Shown here piece after piece: positions 40,262 to 51,212 of a stretch of DNA of 64,000 nucleotides. The notes beneath the pieces were generated by a model. The model was not told where the DNA came from. It searched no databases and worked only from the letters and a program-made list of their open reading frames with translations. A program made the position numbers and the translations under genes. Numbering within the stretch: the stretch's first letter is position 1; each line of letters starts with the position of its first letter. The stretch lies in assembly GCA_029215795.1 (NCBI GenBank), contig JARDYH010000007.1, positions 92,395,263-92,459,262 of the forward strand. The letters are read 5' to 3'. The DNA comes from Anniella stebbinsi. Taxonomy: Eukaryota > Chordata > Lepidosauria > Squamata > Anniellidae.

Positions 40262-40751
40262 AAGAGACCCTTTCATCCCTGGATTGGCACGCAGGGGGGT
40301 CAGAACAGGGCGCACATTCTCCGGGCCTCTGGAAAGTCAGCAGATCACCTACGTCATAGGCGTGGAGCCACGCTAATGGCATAGGCGATCTGCTCGTTTT
40401 CCAGAGGGACGGAAAATGTGTGCCATGCTCTGACCCTCCCACGTCAGCCCAGGAATAAAAGAGACCCTTTCATCCCTGGACTAATGTGGGAGGATCAGAG
40501 CAAGGCGCACATTCTCCATCCCTTTGGAAAGTGAGCAGATCTTGTATGCCATAGGCTTGGGGCCACACTAATGGCGTAGGCATTCTGCTCACTTTCCAGA
40601 GCCCAGGAAACACATGCCGTGCCACCCTTCCTGCTCCCTGCCCCTCGCCATTATCGGACATTAATTAAAATTTTAAAATTTCCGACCGGACGGTCCCTGA
40701 GGGTAAAAAAGGAGGACATATCCGGGCAAAACTGAATGGATGGTCACCCTA
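40262..40751. mobile_element. Element M: tandem dimer of palindromes with TAGGGTGACC-type right end
   Basis: Two units start 'gagaccctttcatccctgga' at about 40264 and 40461 (period ~197). Each unit is itself palindromic: 'gcgcacattctcc' and 'ctctggaaagt' are mirrored by 'ctttccagag' and 'gaaaatgtgtgcc'. The right end 'ggatggtcacccta' at 40751 resembles the family B terminus. The left terminus is not identified. Confidence 0.6.
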
Positions 40752-40789
40752 AACTTGCCCCCCATGGATCCCTGAGCTGGCTCAACTTG

Positions 40790-41228
40790 GTGCATGCCAA
40801 ATTGGGCAAGCTCATGGTTTCACAATTTGTTTTCTTTGTGCAAACCCGATTTGTGCAAATCCCGATTTGCACAGCCTTGTGGCTGGGAATATTTACAAAA
40901 ATCGAGATCTGCACAACATTGCAGCTGTAAATTGCAAAATTTGCACAATTTTGCAGGTGTAAATGGTTACGCCTGCAGTGTTATGCAAATTGTGCTATTT
41001 ACGACCAAGACTTTGTGCAAACCTTAATTTCTGTAAATATTCCAACCTGTGATTTTATGCAAATTGTGGCTTGTTGACCAAAACAAAACCAAAAAAAAAA
41101 ATGCAAGCTCTCATTGGGCGCCCAGGGACCATTTGGTGGTTTGTCCCACGCACCCGCCAGGCTTGGGGAACCGGGAGGAGACCGGGAAACAGAGTACAAA
41201 GAAGATGCCGGGGATTCAGCCATCCCTA
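40790..41228. mobile_element. F8, TAGGGATG-type element, right part
   Basis: Ends 'attcagccatcccta'. Interior repeats of 'tttgtgcaaa', 'gatttgcacag' and 'aaattttgcaggtgtaaatg'; shares 'gcaagctct' and 'gcgcccaggg' region with F7. Left end undefined. Confidence 0.5.
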
Positions 41229-41631
41229 AGGAAAGTCAGCAAACCAGCTCCCTTAGCCCTTCCTCCCAATGGATCTCACTGCTGCCACCAACTGAATGTC
41301 TCTTTTCCCTTGCTGCTCCCATTAAAACAGCCCTTTATCCTTTGCAACTTACTGTGTGCCTTTGGTCTGACCTTTAAAGTGAATGCTGCTGCTATTTTGG
41401 GTTTTTGGCCCCACCCTTTTTGCCTCCAGCCCTGCCCACTACTGGGATAAACCCCCTGGCTAAAGCAGCCTCTAAACTTCAACTCATTTATAGAAGGTGG
41501 CTGTGTTATCACTGAGGGGAAACACAAAACACCCCAAAAGTTTAACCCCTTCATAGCAGCATTTTCAAAAGCTCTGCATTTGGCCAGACTCATTGCGGGT
41601 GGGGTGTGTGTGGATTTTTCCTACATCTAAG
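41229..41631. other. Unassigned sequence
   Basis: Nothing recognised. Confidence 0.4.
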
Positions 41632-41765
41632 GCATCAGTCCCCAACCTGGTGCCCTCTGTATATGCTGAACTATGACTCCTATTATCTTCATTGGCCATG
41701 CTGGCTAGAGATGATGGGAATGGTAGTCCAACACACCTGGAATGTACCAAATTGGGGAAGGTGCT
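41632..41765. mobile_element. Family I6 palindromic MITE (134 bp)
   Basis: 'cagtccccaacctggtgccc' on the left mirrors 'accaaattggggaaggtgct' on the right, and 'gactcctattatcttcattg' mirrors 'agatgatgggaatggtagtc'. Full-length copy. Confidence 0.75.
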
Positions 41766-42996
41766 TACGTCATCCCTGTGAAACAGACACCCCATAGCAG
41801 GAGTTCTCTGTCAGTAGCAAGTCTGGTCTTCAAGGAACTCCCACACTGCACAGCAAAGACCTCAGGCTCACCAGAGGTCAGAGGTAGAGCTAAGAGCTTC
41901 CCACCATCCCCACCTGTACTTTTGTCAAAATATAGTTTCCCTGCTAATGGAAGGAACCTTGGGGACTTTCAGGAGGTATGAAAGTCATATGATTTTTCAG
42001 GTGTGGGTAGGTTACTTTAAATGGCGTGGCTGAGGGTTTAAACACCTTTAAAGTGCCAGTCCAAGTGGTGGCTTGGCTGTGTGCATCAGCCCAGCTGCTG
42101 AACACCTCAGAAATCTTTCCAAAAATGCATCGGAGTGATTCTCTGCAGCTTACAAGCTTCTTGTGTTCAATTTAGCTCCTTTCTCCTGATTTCAAGTCTC
42201 TCAAATAACTGACTGGCTGCTTACCAATTTCACCACAGAGGTGGTTGTCTCCTTGCCCCCACCCCAGAAATGCTTCTGGGAACAATGTTATGTCTTCCCT
42301 TAATATTGTTCCCAGGAACATCTGCAGCAAGTCTTTCAAAGCCCTCAGCAGCCAGGTTGCTGTGGACAACTGAGGTGTCGTCACACCAAGAAGTAGTTGA
42401 GCGCTTTTGAAGTTTTTATAAAGAAAACAATAATGGGGAATCCTCAGTCACCTTGTCTAGCAGTAAGTATCTCATCCAACCCGATCTTCTGGAAGGTTTT
42501 CTGCCCCCACCTGCGCTTTCCTCTGGTTATAATGAAAAAGGTTGGACTGAATACTTTGGCCCAGCCCTTAAAGAAAGAGCTTGAGTTGCCACTAAAAATT
42601 AACCTGAAGCAGTGAACTCCCCCACTGACCCTCAACCTTCACCTCCACACCACCAAACTGTGCAGCACCAACCCCTCCCAAAAATACGCCAAACACCTCC
42701 TTCTGTTAACTACTACTGCGGACTAAAAGAGTCAAATTTAGCCTGAGAACAAGCTGAATGTGACCTGTAGCAATCAACCACAGACTGCCATTTATTTATT
42801 TTTTGCTCCTGGCACAGGGAAATTTTGTGAGGCACCAGCAAGAGTAGGGATGACAAACAGTGAAAATGGGATCTGGACTCCCCCACAGTTGTGTACCCCC
42901 AATCAAAAGTGGGGCAAATGTCAGAGTTCTCCCCCTACAAAAACATCTGGGTTTTTTCAGGAGAAAACACAGGAGTGTTAACAATGCCAGCAAAGT
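41766..42996. other. Unassigned sequence
   Basis: No transposon or gene recognised. Confidence 0.4.
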
Positions 42997-43316
42997 TAGG
43001 GTGACCAGATACAATCCAGGTCAGGGCTCATGTAACTTTAACATTTGTAGAGAAAAGGGAGTTTCAGACAGTGTCATTTGTATGCAATTAGTTCCTGGTT
43101 AAATTCCCTCTTCATCACAACAGTTAAAGGTGAAGGCACTATATTAGAGTGACCATATACAAAAGAAGACAGGGCCCCTGCAACTTTAACTGTTGTGACG
43201 AAGAGGGAATTTCACCAGGAACTAATTGCATACAATTGACACTGGCTGAAATCCCCTTTTCTCTACAACTGTTAAAGTTACATGAGCCCTGACCTGGATT
43301 GTATCTGGTCACCCTA
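42997..43316. mobile_element. MITE-B7 (320 bp) with 8-bp target duplication
   Basis: TAGGGTGACCAGATACAATC to 'attgtatctggtcaccct' plus A. Flanks agcaaagt (42989-42996) and agcaaaat (43317-43324), 7 of 8. Dimeric palindromic interior. Confidence 0.9.
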
Positions 43317-43463
43317 AGCAAAATGTATTAGGTGGAGTTTTGCACATCTCTGTTTGGAGCCCAGGTAGTAATTCAAGCCCATAACATCCCTCTGGGACAC
43401 AAATACAGCACACCTAGGCCCCCAGGTGACATCAAATCAATCCACTTTTCAGGAACCAGATTA

Positions 43464-43772
43464 TAGGGTGATGAAATGGAAAGGATGTCAGGGCTCCTGT
43501 ATCTTTAACAGTTGTATAGAAAAGGGAATTTCAGCAGGTGTCATTGTTATACATGCAGCACCTGGTGAAATTCCTTCTTCATCACAACGGTTAAAGCTGC
43601 CCTCTTTTGCATCTGGTCACTCTAGTATAGCTCCTGCAGCTTTAACTGTTGTGATGAAGAGGGAGTTTCACCAGGTGCTGCCTTCATACAAACAACACCT
43701 GCTGAAATTCCCTTTACAATACAACTGTTAAATGTACAGGAGCCCTGTCCTCCTTTCCATATGGTCACCTTA
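43464..43772. mobile_element. MITE-B8 (309 bp)
   Basis: TAGGGTGATGAAATGGAAAG to 'cctttccatatggtcacctt' plus A. Full dimeric structure; no clear duplication. It lies only 147 bp from B7 but belongs to the ATATGGAAAGGAGG subtype, so the two are independent insertions. Confidence 0.88.
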
Positions 43773-44550
43773 CTTTGGACATTGTTCTGCCAGAGTTAGG
43801 AGGAGGACCCTGGGAGAAAATGGTGATGGGAATTGTCCCCAAAGACATGTGAGCCAACACATTTCCATCGCTGAGTCATCAAGCAGGCATAACTTGTTGC
43901 CAAGGAGCTGGGTATTGTTTTAAGCTGCCCACTGCCTAGATAAGAAGAGGAAAGTCAGCCTTGTAGGGAGAAGGTTTCTGCTTGCAATTCAACAGAAGAA
44001 TTTGCAGGGATGAGAACAAAACCTCACTAGTGGAGCAGCATCTCCAGCTTTTGAGAAGCTTCCCCCATGCACATACCCCCCCACGCACCCCCCCCCCATC
44101 CCTTCTTTTCTGGGAAGGCATTTGCAAAGAACATTTCACTGACCAAGTCCTCCCTAACCCCACAGAGAAAGAAGCTCTGCCTTTCAGCCCATAATGGCTG
44201 TTCGACAGGATTAACAATAATACACTATGGTGGAATTAATGTTCCTCTTCTTTTTTTAAAAAAAACCACTGGCAGATAAAAAGTCTGCAGGATACCAGTG
44301 ACAGCAATTTCGTTTTTGTTTCTCCTGGCTGTAATTATATTTGTTCTTTGCAGAACTGCAAAGCCCTCCTATGAACTGTGGGTTCACAAGAATGAAAAGC
44401 TGGTAACTGGCGTCAGTGAGCGGGAGGGGCAAAGTGGATGTCTATACACACACACACACACACAGGCTGCACTCAAATCCAACATATTGTTGCGTTTGCA
44501 CTGCTTCTGCTCTCACAAGGCTTCTGTGCCTGCAAATGATTCTGCATCAG
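43773..44550. other. Unassigned sequence, (CA)n at 44450-44464
   Basis: A short CA microsatellite and C-runs near 44080-44100; nothing else recognised. Confidence 0.4.
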
Positions 44551-44767
44551 AGAGATAATGTGGGAGTAGTGGTTAGAGTATTGGACTGGGACCCGGGTTC
44601 AAATCCCCACTTGGCCATTAAGCTCAGTTTGGGACAGTCGCTGCCTGTCAGCCTAACTTACTTCACAGGGTTGTTGCCAGGTTAAAATGGAGAGGAGGAA
44701 GAGGATCGTATAGGCTGCATTGAGGTTTTGGAGGAAAAGGCAGGATATAAATGCAATAAATAAATTA
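44551..44767 (+). mobile_element. CORE/MIR-like tRNA-derived SINE
   Basis: 'gtgggagtagtggttagagt' (box A region), 'gacccgggttcaaatcccca' (good box B), 'cctaacttacttcacagggt', 'tgttgccaggttaaaatgga' and tail 'gcaggatataaatgcaataa' with AAATAAAT. Confidence 0.85.
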
Positions 44768-44983
44768 ACCACATTAAATCACTGAAGTCAGGGGCTGCCT
44801 TCAAGTTGGGTCCAGTTTCTACCTAATTTTTTAAAATTACGACTATATGTATTTTTTCTGTCTATGAAGTTGTGTGTTGGTCTGTGACCATAATAAACGA
44901 TTCTTTCAATCATCCCTGCCTCCTTTCCTTCTCCCTCTCCCAGCTGGAAATGTGCCTGCTGGAACCCCTGTCTTTGCATGGGC
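44768..44983. other. Unassigned sequence
   Basis: Short interval between the SINE and F5; nothing recognised. Confidence 0.35.
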
Positions 44984-45428
44984 TAAGGATGTGTGAGCAT
45001 TTGTTTTCAGTTCAAAAAATCATTTTAAAAATGTCCTGTTCCCAACCCCAAATGTGAATAGCAGTGGAGGCTGGTGGCTCTGATGTCAGTGGGGTGGTGA
45101 ATCCGCTCCGGGCTTTAGTCAGAACCAGTCAGAATGCCGCTCCGCACCTTGGATAGCTCCTTTAGAGTTCTGGTTCTGACTTAAACCCAGAGCGGATTCA
45201 CCATCCCACTGATATCGGAGCCACCAGCCTCCACTGGTGAATGAGATTCCCAAACTTGCGTTCATGTTCACAAAATGCTCAACTTCAAAAAAATACACAA
45301 CTTTTGAGAAATGCACACTTGTCCCATTCAAATGAACCCAAAAAATAGATTGCAGACTAGACCAGGAGCAAGTCGAGCCGAGCTTTGAAGCAAAGTCCTG
45401 AGATTTCCAGCCAGCTCAAGCATCCCTG
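44984..45428. mobile_element. F5, TAGGGATG-type element split by MITE-A5
   Basis: Left TAAGGATGTGTGAGC, right 'ctcaagcatccct'. Interior 'agaaatgcacacttgtccca' resembles F2 and F11. MITE-A5 sits at 45062-45236; net length is about 262 bp. Confidence 0.6.
45062..45236. mobile_element. MITE-A5 (175 bp) nested in F5
   Basis: CAGTGGAGGCTGGTGGCTC to 'gagccaccagcctccactg', the best preserved termini of the family. Flanks gtgaatag (45054-45061) and gtgaatga (45237-45244), 6 of 8. Confidence 0.9.
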
Positions 45429-45927
45429 GTTCTCTCACCTGTAGCACGGGGCAGGGATCAAGCCATCAATATGTCTAGGGAGAAGGCAACATTTTCAGGT
45501 TCATCCTGCACACTCATTGCCCAGACCTACTGCGTGCTTCTGGCTGTGCTCCAGCAGTGACCAGTCCTTCACCTGATGAAGGGGTTGGAGCCCCACAGAG
45601 GCTTCCTGGAGGCTGCTGGCAGTGGTGCCTGCAAGCCAAAGGTCTGAGCTAGATGTGGTAGAAACCCAAGAGCCACAATGTGCCACAAAAGGCAATGGTA
45701 AGCTTTGAGGTGCACATTATGACAGTCTAGCCACACACACAAGAAGAGTCCCAAAATGCAGGGAATTGTGTTGATCTCTCTCTCTCTCTCTCTCTCTCTC
45801 CATAGCATAATACCCAATTTATTCACATGAGCTGACAGCCATAGCTGGCAAACGGCAGTGTTAGTATGTTGGACTTTGGCATTGGAGACCTGAGATTGCA
45901 TAAGGAAGGGATCGAGAGGAACACTCT
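45429..45927. other. Unassigned sequence, (TC)n at 45775-45800
   Basis: Contains a pure TC microsatellite of about thirteen units; otherwise unrecognised. Confidence 0.45.
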
Positions 45928-46153
45928 GGCTCAATTCGGATGACACAATAGTCAACTGGTGGGGGGGAAACAATCGTCCGTTGTATTGACTATCATGTCA
46001 TCTGAATGCTGCCATAATCAACTCAGCGCTGATCCTAATCCACACCACGGTTGATTATTTGTTACCATGTTGTGTGGGGAGTACCCCCTAGATGAACAAC
46101 TGTAAAGTTGTTTATTACCCCACCATTGACTATCGTGTTGTCCGAATTCAGCC
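45928..46153. mobile_element. Family C2 (226 bp), opposite orientation to C1
   Basis: GGCTCAATTCGGATGACAC to 'tgttgtccgaattcagcc'. Interior is the reverse complement of C1: 'ctcagcgctgatcctaatcc', 'gttaccatgttgtgtgggga', 'ttattaccccaccattgact'. Left-to-right length equals C1. Confidence 0.8.
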
Positions 46154-47318
46154 ATTATGTCCCCAAACAGCATAAGACCACCAGCCCAAGATTTCCCCAG
46201 AAGTTTCTTTTCCCAGCACCAGAGAGAAACATTTGATCTCACAGTCTAATTATGGAATGATCTGGGGCAAGCCTGTGTACAGAGGAATGAAAATAGGCTC
46301 TGGGATTTAGCAGCACATGGTTTTAGAGAAGCGTGAACATTAGCGGAGTTGGAAATTACACACTCTGTGTGGGAGGGGCATTTTCAGACAATTTTCAGAT
46401 CTCAGAGTCAGCACACCAGTTCTAACAGTTCCCATCTCCATCAGCAGCAGGACTTTTGCAAAGCAAATGGATGTTATTTGCCCATTCAAGACCCAGCTGC
46501 CCCCATATACTTGAATTATGACAGAGACAGCTCAGAACAATAGAACATTGCTGGGGAAATTATTTTTCCTCCAGCTACTGTGAGAATTGCAGCTAAGCTC
46601 AAAGGCAACTGGGAAATCTCAAGGGCTTGGCAGATGCCGTCAGTGTCCCTGCTAATGAAAACATCCCAGCACTACAACCCAGCGAGATCTGACTCCACTA
46701 CATCCCTGCTCCGCTCTTGGCATCCTCTGGCCTGCCACACATGGGCGTGATGGTGGTGGCGCAGATGGCAGTATTTCTGAAATAACAACTTCACAATGGA
46801 GTCAGGATTGTGATTTGCACACAACCTGTTCGTGGATGGCTAAGTGATGCTAGCTTTGGACTGATGCTGCAGGATCAGTGGCAAAGCCTGGTTCATTTTG
46901 TAACCACCCCATGGAGGTTAGCATGGGTCTTTCTCTCCACAGGCACACATTCTGTGCACACACAAGTTGTGGCATTCCTCACAAATGCACCCTAGGATGT
47001 ATTGAGTCCCGTCAGCTCTTGTGCAAAAACAAGCCCTGCTGGAACCTCCCTCCATTTCAAGCTCACCCAAAATGTCCAAACTTCATTTCAAAGCTCAGTT
47101 GGGCTTGCTTCATTTTTGTTTGCGATCTCTTTTTCGGTTTCCTCGAATGGGAAACGTGTGCAGTTCAAAGAGGGAGTGTGTGCATTTCTGAGCATATTTT
47201 TCCAAAAATGCACTTTACACCCATTGACTGAAGTGTGAAAATGGGTCTCTTTGGAAAATGGGCATTTGAAAGTGCGCATTTTCAAAAACTACGGATTTTT
47301 CTAACATGGACGTACATT
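46154..47318. other. Unassigned sequence; F-like 47040-47310
   Basis: First 850 bp unrecognised. 47040-47310 has 'tttccaaaaatgcactttac' and 'gaaagtgcgcattttcaaaa' motifs of F-type interiors, but no defined termini. Confidence 0.35.
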
Positions 47319-47429
47319 TGGGGATGTGCAAACAATTTTTGAAAAATGAGCTGCCATTCAAATTTCCTTGTGGGGTTGTGGATGGGATTGTTCAAATGAT
47401 TCACAAACTGAAATGTTCACACATCCCTA
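47319..47429. mobile_element. F6, short TAGGGATG-type element (111 bp)
   Basis: TGGGGATGTGCAAACAATT to 'aaatgttcacacatccct' plus A. Complementary ends; smallest F copy. No convincing duplication. Confidence 0.55.
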
Positions 47430-47654
47430 GTCTGTAAGGAGCTGAAAACCACTTGGGGTGACATGCAACAACTTCTGCATGGCCAGGCACTGCCTGCCCC
47501 TGCCCCTTCCAGGGTCCTGCATGATGATGGGATGGATGAGAATTTCATTCCAGTTCGTTTTTCATATGCATTCACCAAATCCACAAGTGGGCAGATCTAA
47601 AACTGATGCACTTGCCCAGGCCCAGGGTTTTAAGGGCTTAGTTCTTAAAAGTAT

Positions 47655-48151
47655 GGCCTCATCTACACCGAAGGGTGTAGAGGGAGGGAGGGGGAGGATT
47701 GCGGACTTACCTGCTTCTGCGATCCTTCCCCAGGGTCTAGACAGCAGTGCAATGTCCTGGAAGGGAAGAGGGATGTCGTGGTCACCATTTTTTATTTTTA
47801 CAGAAGGAGCTGCTCAGCCTTGATCCACCAACAAAAGGTAAAAAAAGCACCCTAACCCCCCTCCCGCCATCCTGGGGATGGTGACATTGCTACCCCCCCC
47901 CACTCCCATTGGCACGGATCCACCCCCCATGGCTCTGTGCCTATTTCAGAACTTGGAAGCGCGCGGCACACTCCCGCTGTCCTCAGGATGGTCCTGGGAC
48001 CACGAGGAAAAATGGGATAACTGGGGGACCAGTTATTCCAGGAAAATGGAAGGGTCATCCTTTCCTGCCCCCGGGATCCCTATGTGTCATTTGGACGCAC
48101 AAGGATGACTCAGGGGTGTCCCCAGGAAAAAAGGCAAGTGTAGACATGGCC
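47655..48151. mobile_element. Family E2 (497 bp) with 3-bp target duplication
   Basis: GGCCTCATCTACACCGAAGG to 'caagtgtagacatggcc'. Flanked by TAT at 47652-47654 and 48152-48154. C-run-rich interior with 'tcccagttattcc'-like and 'ccccgggatccctatgtgtc' blocks corresponding to E1. Confidence 0.75.
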
Positions 48152-48254
48152 TATGACGTTGAATCTTGGTGTATTCATTCCTGTTTGTGGTGCTGAGTTG
48201 CCACCTCTTTTTCTGACAGGCTCCTCATCTTTAACAGCTACATGGGAGGCAGCT

Positions 48255-48350
48255 ACAACATTCATTTCATTCATTATCTTTCTATACAAGCCAATATTCA
48301 AAGTTTTCTAGGCAGTTAAAAATACAATATTGTGCATAATATAAAACCTG
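48255..48350 (-). mobile_element. L2-type LINE 3' tail, minus strand, decayed
   Basis: 'ttcattatctttctatacaa', 'gccaatattcaaagttttct', 'aggcagttaaaaatacaa' follow the minus-strand LINE tail order seen at 60.66 kb. Confidence 0.55.
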
Positions 48351-50014
48351 TCTACATGCAAACATATAAAGAGACCACACACACGATCCTCTGCATTACA
48401 GAAATAGCTGTACCTGTGGAATTGGGTGGTGCCAAAGGGGTGAGAACTTTGTTTCAGTTCTCTGTTTTGATAAGAATTTGCCAAAACTTCACACCTTTCT
48501 TAATTATTCAGGATGGAAAGAACTTGAGATGTAAACAATCTGAATGCAGGAGAAAGAAGCACTGATAGATGTGTCCACCTCAGCCAAGAAACCATCAGCC
48601 ATCATCCAAGGCCATGTCCAATCCCTCTAATATGCCTCTGCAACCCAACTTGCTGCCTCTCCCAGTCCCTAGCCTGTTAAAGGCAGGGTTGGTGACATGG
48701 ATAGGAAAGACACCAGACTGGTGGAGGCCTTTCTTTTGCCACCATTCTTCCTGTAGGCATGACAGAGGCACCACTCTGAGCTTGCTAGCACTGGCTAAAG
48801 CAGCAGAAAGCCTTCCTGCAATAGCAAGCAAGAAAACATCCTGTTCTTTAGGATGGAAAGTCAGCTGGTCTGGAGCAAAGAAGCTAATATGCGTTGGGCA
48901 GCCGCTAAAACTTCTAACGGGGATATATAGCAGATCATTTAAGACGGCTTTCTTTAAAATGCTGAAATGGGAGAAAGCAGCTGCTATCTGTACAAACAAA
49001 ATTAGGGCAAAGGAGGAAAGTAATTCTGGAAAGAGAAATCGGGTGATGCAGGAGGAGATGAATAGCCAGCACATGAATAAACACAATCTACATAGAAACA
49101 GATAAAAATTCAATTTCTCAGCACACACATTTCCTGTCTGGATCTCTTCGTTTCTCTGTGTCTTTGGGTCTTGATGCATTTACACTCCACCTTGCTATGT
49201 CGCTTTCAAAGCTCCCATCTGGAACGTGGGAGGCTGGAACAGAGATTCAATTCAGACCCGAACATGCAGCAAAATTAGCTTGGATAATGTTATTTCCCTC
49301 CCCCCTCACTCACAACTCTTTGGAATTAGGTTTTCTGCAAAATGTATTACAATAGAACGCACGCACACACATACACGCACACACACTTTGGTCCAAACTG
49401 CAGGTGTCTGAAACATCTAATTATTGAAATTCACACAGCCTCCGGCTGGCATCATGTATCATAAATAAAACACTCCCTCTTATCAAATCCAGAACATCCA
49501 GTTATCTGCATGAGGCTCTGTTGCAGTATTTTCTTTCTGATTGGAGTTTTGTGGCCATGTTGCGTGTCAATCCTCACCCGTGTTTTATGTACCGTGCACA
49601 TCTTGATCTCTCTCCTATACCTTGGCATTTCCCCTAGACCTTGAAGCAAATGGTACAGTCCTTGCTAGCATGCTGGGGCCAATGGTTGGTGAGATCAGCC
49701 ACTTGCTGGCAGGATGGCAGAGAGGGAACAGTGGCACTTTTCACAAGGCCCATGCAAAGGGAGAGGGCATCCCCAGGTCACCTGTCACAACACATGGGAG
49801 GTTGGGGTGCACAGACAATGCCTGCCTAGGAGGGAAAAAACTCTCAGTGGGTCGTTTCCACCTGGCTAGGCCTTAGAACTGAATGTAGGACTTGGAATTC
49901 CCTGCCGGGGAGGAGACTTGGAGCTTACCACCCTTCAGACATCACAGTCCTCTTTGCCTCTTATGAGACATCTTCTGTCCTTTCCCAGCCAGTGACGAAG
50001 GGCCTGCTGGCCCA
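48351..50014. other. Unassigned sequence; possible non-repetitive block 48900-49480
   Basis: No transposon recognised. Frames of 178 and 194 codons lie on opposite strands over the same bases (48569-49179); neither resembles a known protein. 48900-49130 and 49195-49480 appear unique. (CA)n-like run near 49360-49384. Confidence 0.4.
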
Positions 50015-50325
50015 AGTGCAGTTCTGGCTCCAGGTTTGGGAGATCTCTCAAGCAAGGCCCCCTCCATGTGCTCCCCTCCCTCATTGAGTCCACCTGCTCA
50101 CTGCCATTGTCACTAGCTGCCCCTAACGTCTTTCTCATTAGTGCTACCACTTGCTTCCTTATAGGCAGTGAGCAAGTGCCCAGTGGCATCTACTCCTGCT
50201 CTTTCCCACCACCTCTGTTGCCTGGGCCTGAGCAAAAAGCAGGTAATCAAGCAGGGTGCCCTTGTCCATGGGCAGGTGCCCTACCTGCGCAGGTGCCCAT
50301 CCATGCCAGCCCTTGGCACATGTCC
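50015..50325. mobile_element. Dispersed repeat H3
   Basis: 'ttctggctccaggtttggga', 'ccctccatgtgctcccctcc', 'cagtggcatctactcctgct', 'gcaggtaatcaagcagggtg', 'catccatgccagcccttggc' are collinear with H1. Confidence 0.6.
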
Positions 50326-50504
50326 TGCCCAAGTGGGCCAGGGGTACACCAAAAACTGCCTTTACCACAGAACACATGCATTGCCTTGTGGATTTCGTTG
50401 CAGTGGGGCTGACAGCCACTAGCTTAAGTGAGGATCACACTTATTCATGATTATGGACAACTAAATGGAACTCTTGCGTACCAGATCCTGAGAATATATG
50501 ACAT

Positions 50505-50612
50505 CGCCTTTGTGTCCTGCTCTTGAGCGCCCCAGAGGCACCTGGCTGGCCAGTGTTGGAAATAGGTTGCAAGACGAAGTGGACTGATTCAGCATGGGTC
50601 TCTGTTTACAGT
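50505..50612 (+). mobile_element. CR1 LINE 3' fragment
   Basis: 'tgtgtcctgctcttgagcgc', 'cagaggcacctggctggcca', 'gtgttggaaataggttgcaa', 'gattcagcatgggtctctgt'. Decayed CR1 3' UTR. Confidence 0.55.
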
Positions 50613-51115
50613 TGAGGATACAGATGCCTTAGCTGAACTCTCGAACAGAGTTAGTTATCAGCCAGCAGCCACCACAAGGAACCACCAGACCAAGGAGATT
50701 GTCTTGCTGCTCTGTTTATTTTATACAAGATGCCTGCAGACAAATAAATGATTGGTTAGTTCACATCAGTTCAGCCCCACCTCAATGGAAGGTTAGGAGT
50801 GGCCAACTTTGTGGGGTCCCGGGAGTGTTTGCCTCTTCCAGTTCCCCCAACAGGCTGCACGCTACAAGGCACCCAATAAAAAAAATGAGGCGATTTGCTA
50901 CTGCAATAGTGCACCCTAAGAGTCAAAATTTAGCTTGTTCTCAAGCTAAATCGGACCCTTTTAGTGCTTTGTAGAGGGCAGAGAGCACGAAACGGATCAA
51001 ATTCAGCTTCAGAACCAGCGATATTTGACCCTTTGGGCACGCCATAGCCACCACATAGAGCCTTTTTCTTTAATTACTTTTTCTTGCTGCTCGGAATTCA
51101 GTCATGCCGCTGGAT
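50613..51115. other. Unassigned sequence
   Basis: Nothing recognised. Confidence 0.4.
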
Positions 51116-51212
51116 CAGTGGAAGATGGTGGCTGCAATGTCAGTTGGGCGGAGAATCCACCCCAGGTTTCAGTCAGAACCAAACAGAACTCTAAAGGAGT
51201 GATCCAAGGCCT
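51116..51212. mobile_element. MITE-A6, left half
   Basis: CAGTGGAAGATGGTGGCTG, 'ggtttcagtcagaaccaaac', 'agaactctaaaggag', then a break into F9 sequence. The right palindrome arm is absent. Confidence 0.75.

Noticed and set aside
39767..40384. 205-codon open frame, with another of 143 codons on the opposite strand
   Set aside because: The products are runs of Ile/Thr/His/Ala/Pro or Val/Met/Gly from triplet microsatellites. Several frames on both strands stay open at once, which reflects composition, not coding.
44596..44609. tRNA gene suggested by a good box B
   Set aside because: It lies within a SINE with CORE-like body and AAATAAAT tail, and no cloverleaf can be drawn.
48569..49179. Opposing 178- and 194-codon frames
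   Set aside because: They overlap the same bases on opposite strands. Neither shows a motif, signal peptide or homologous family that I recognise; most likely chance.
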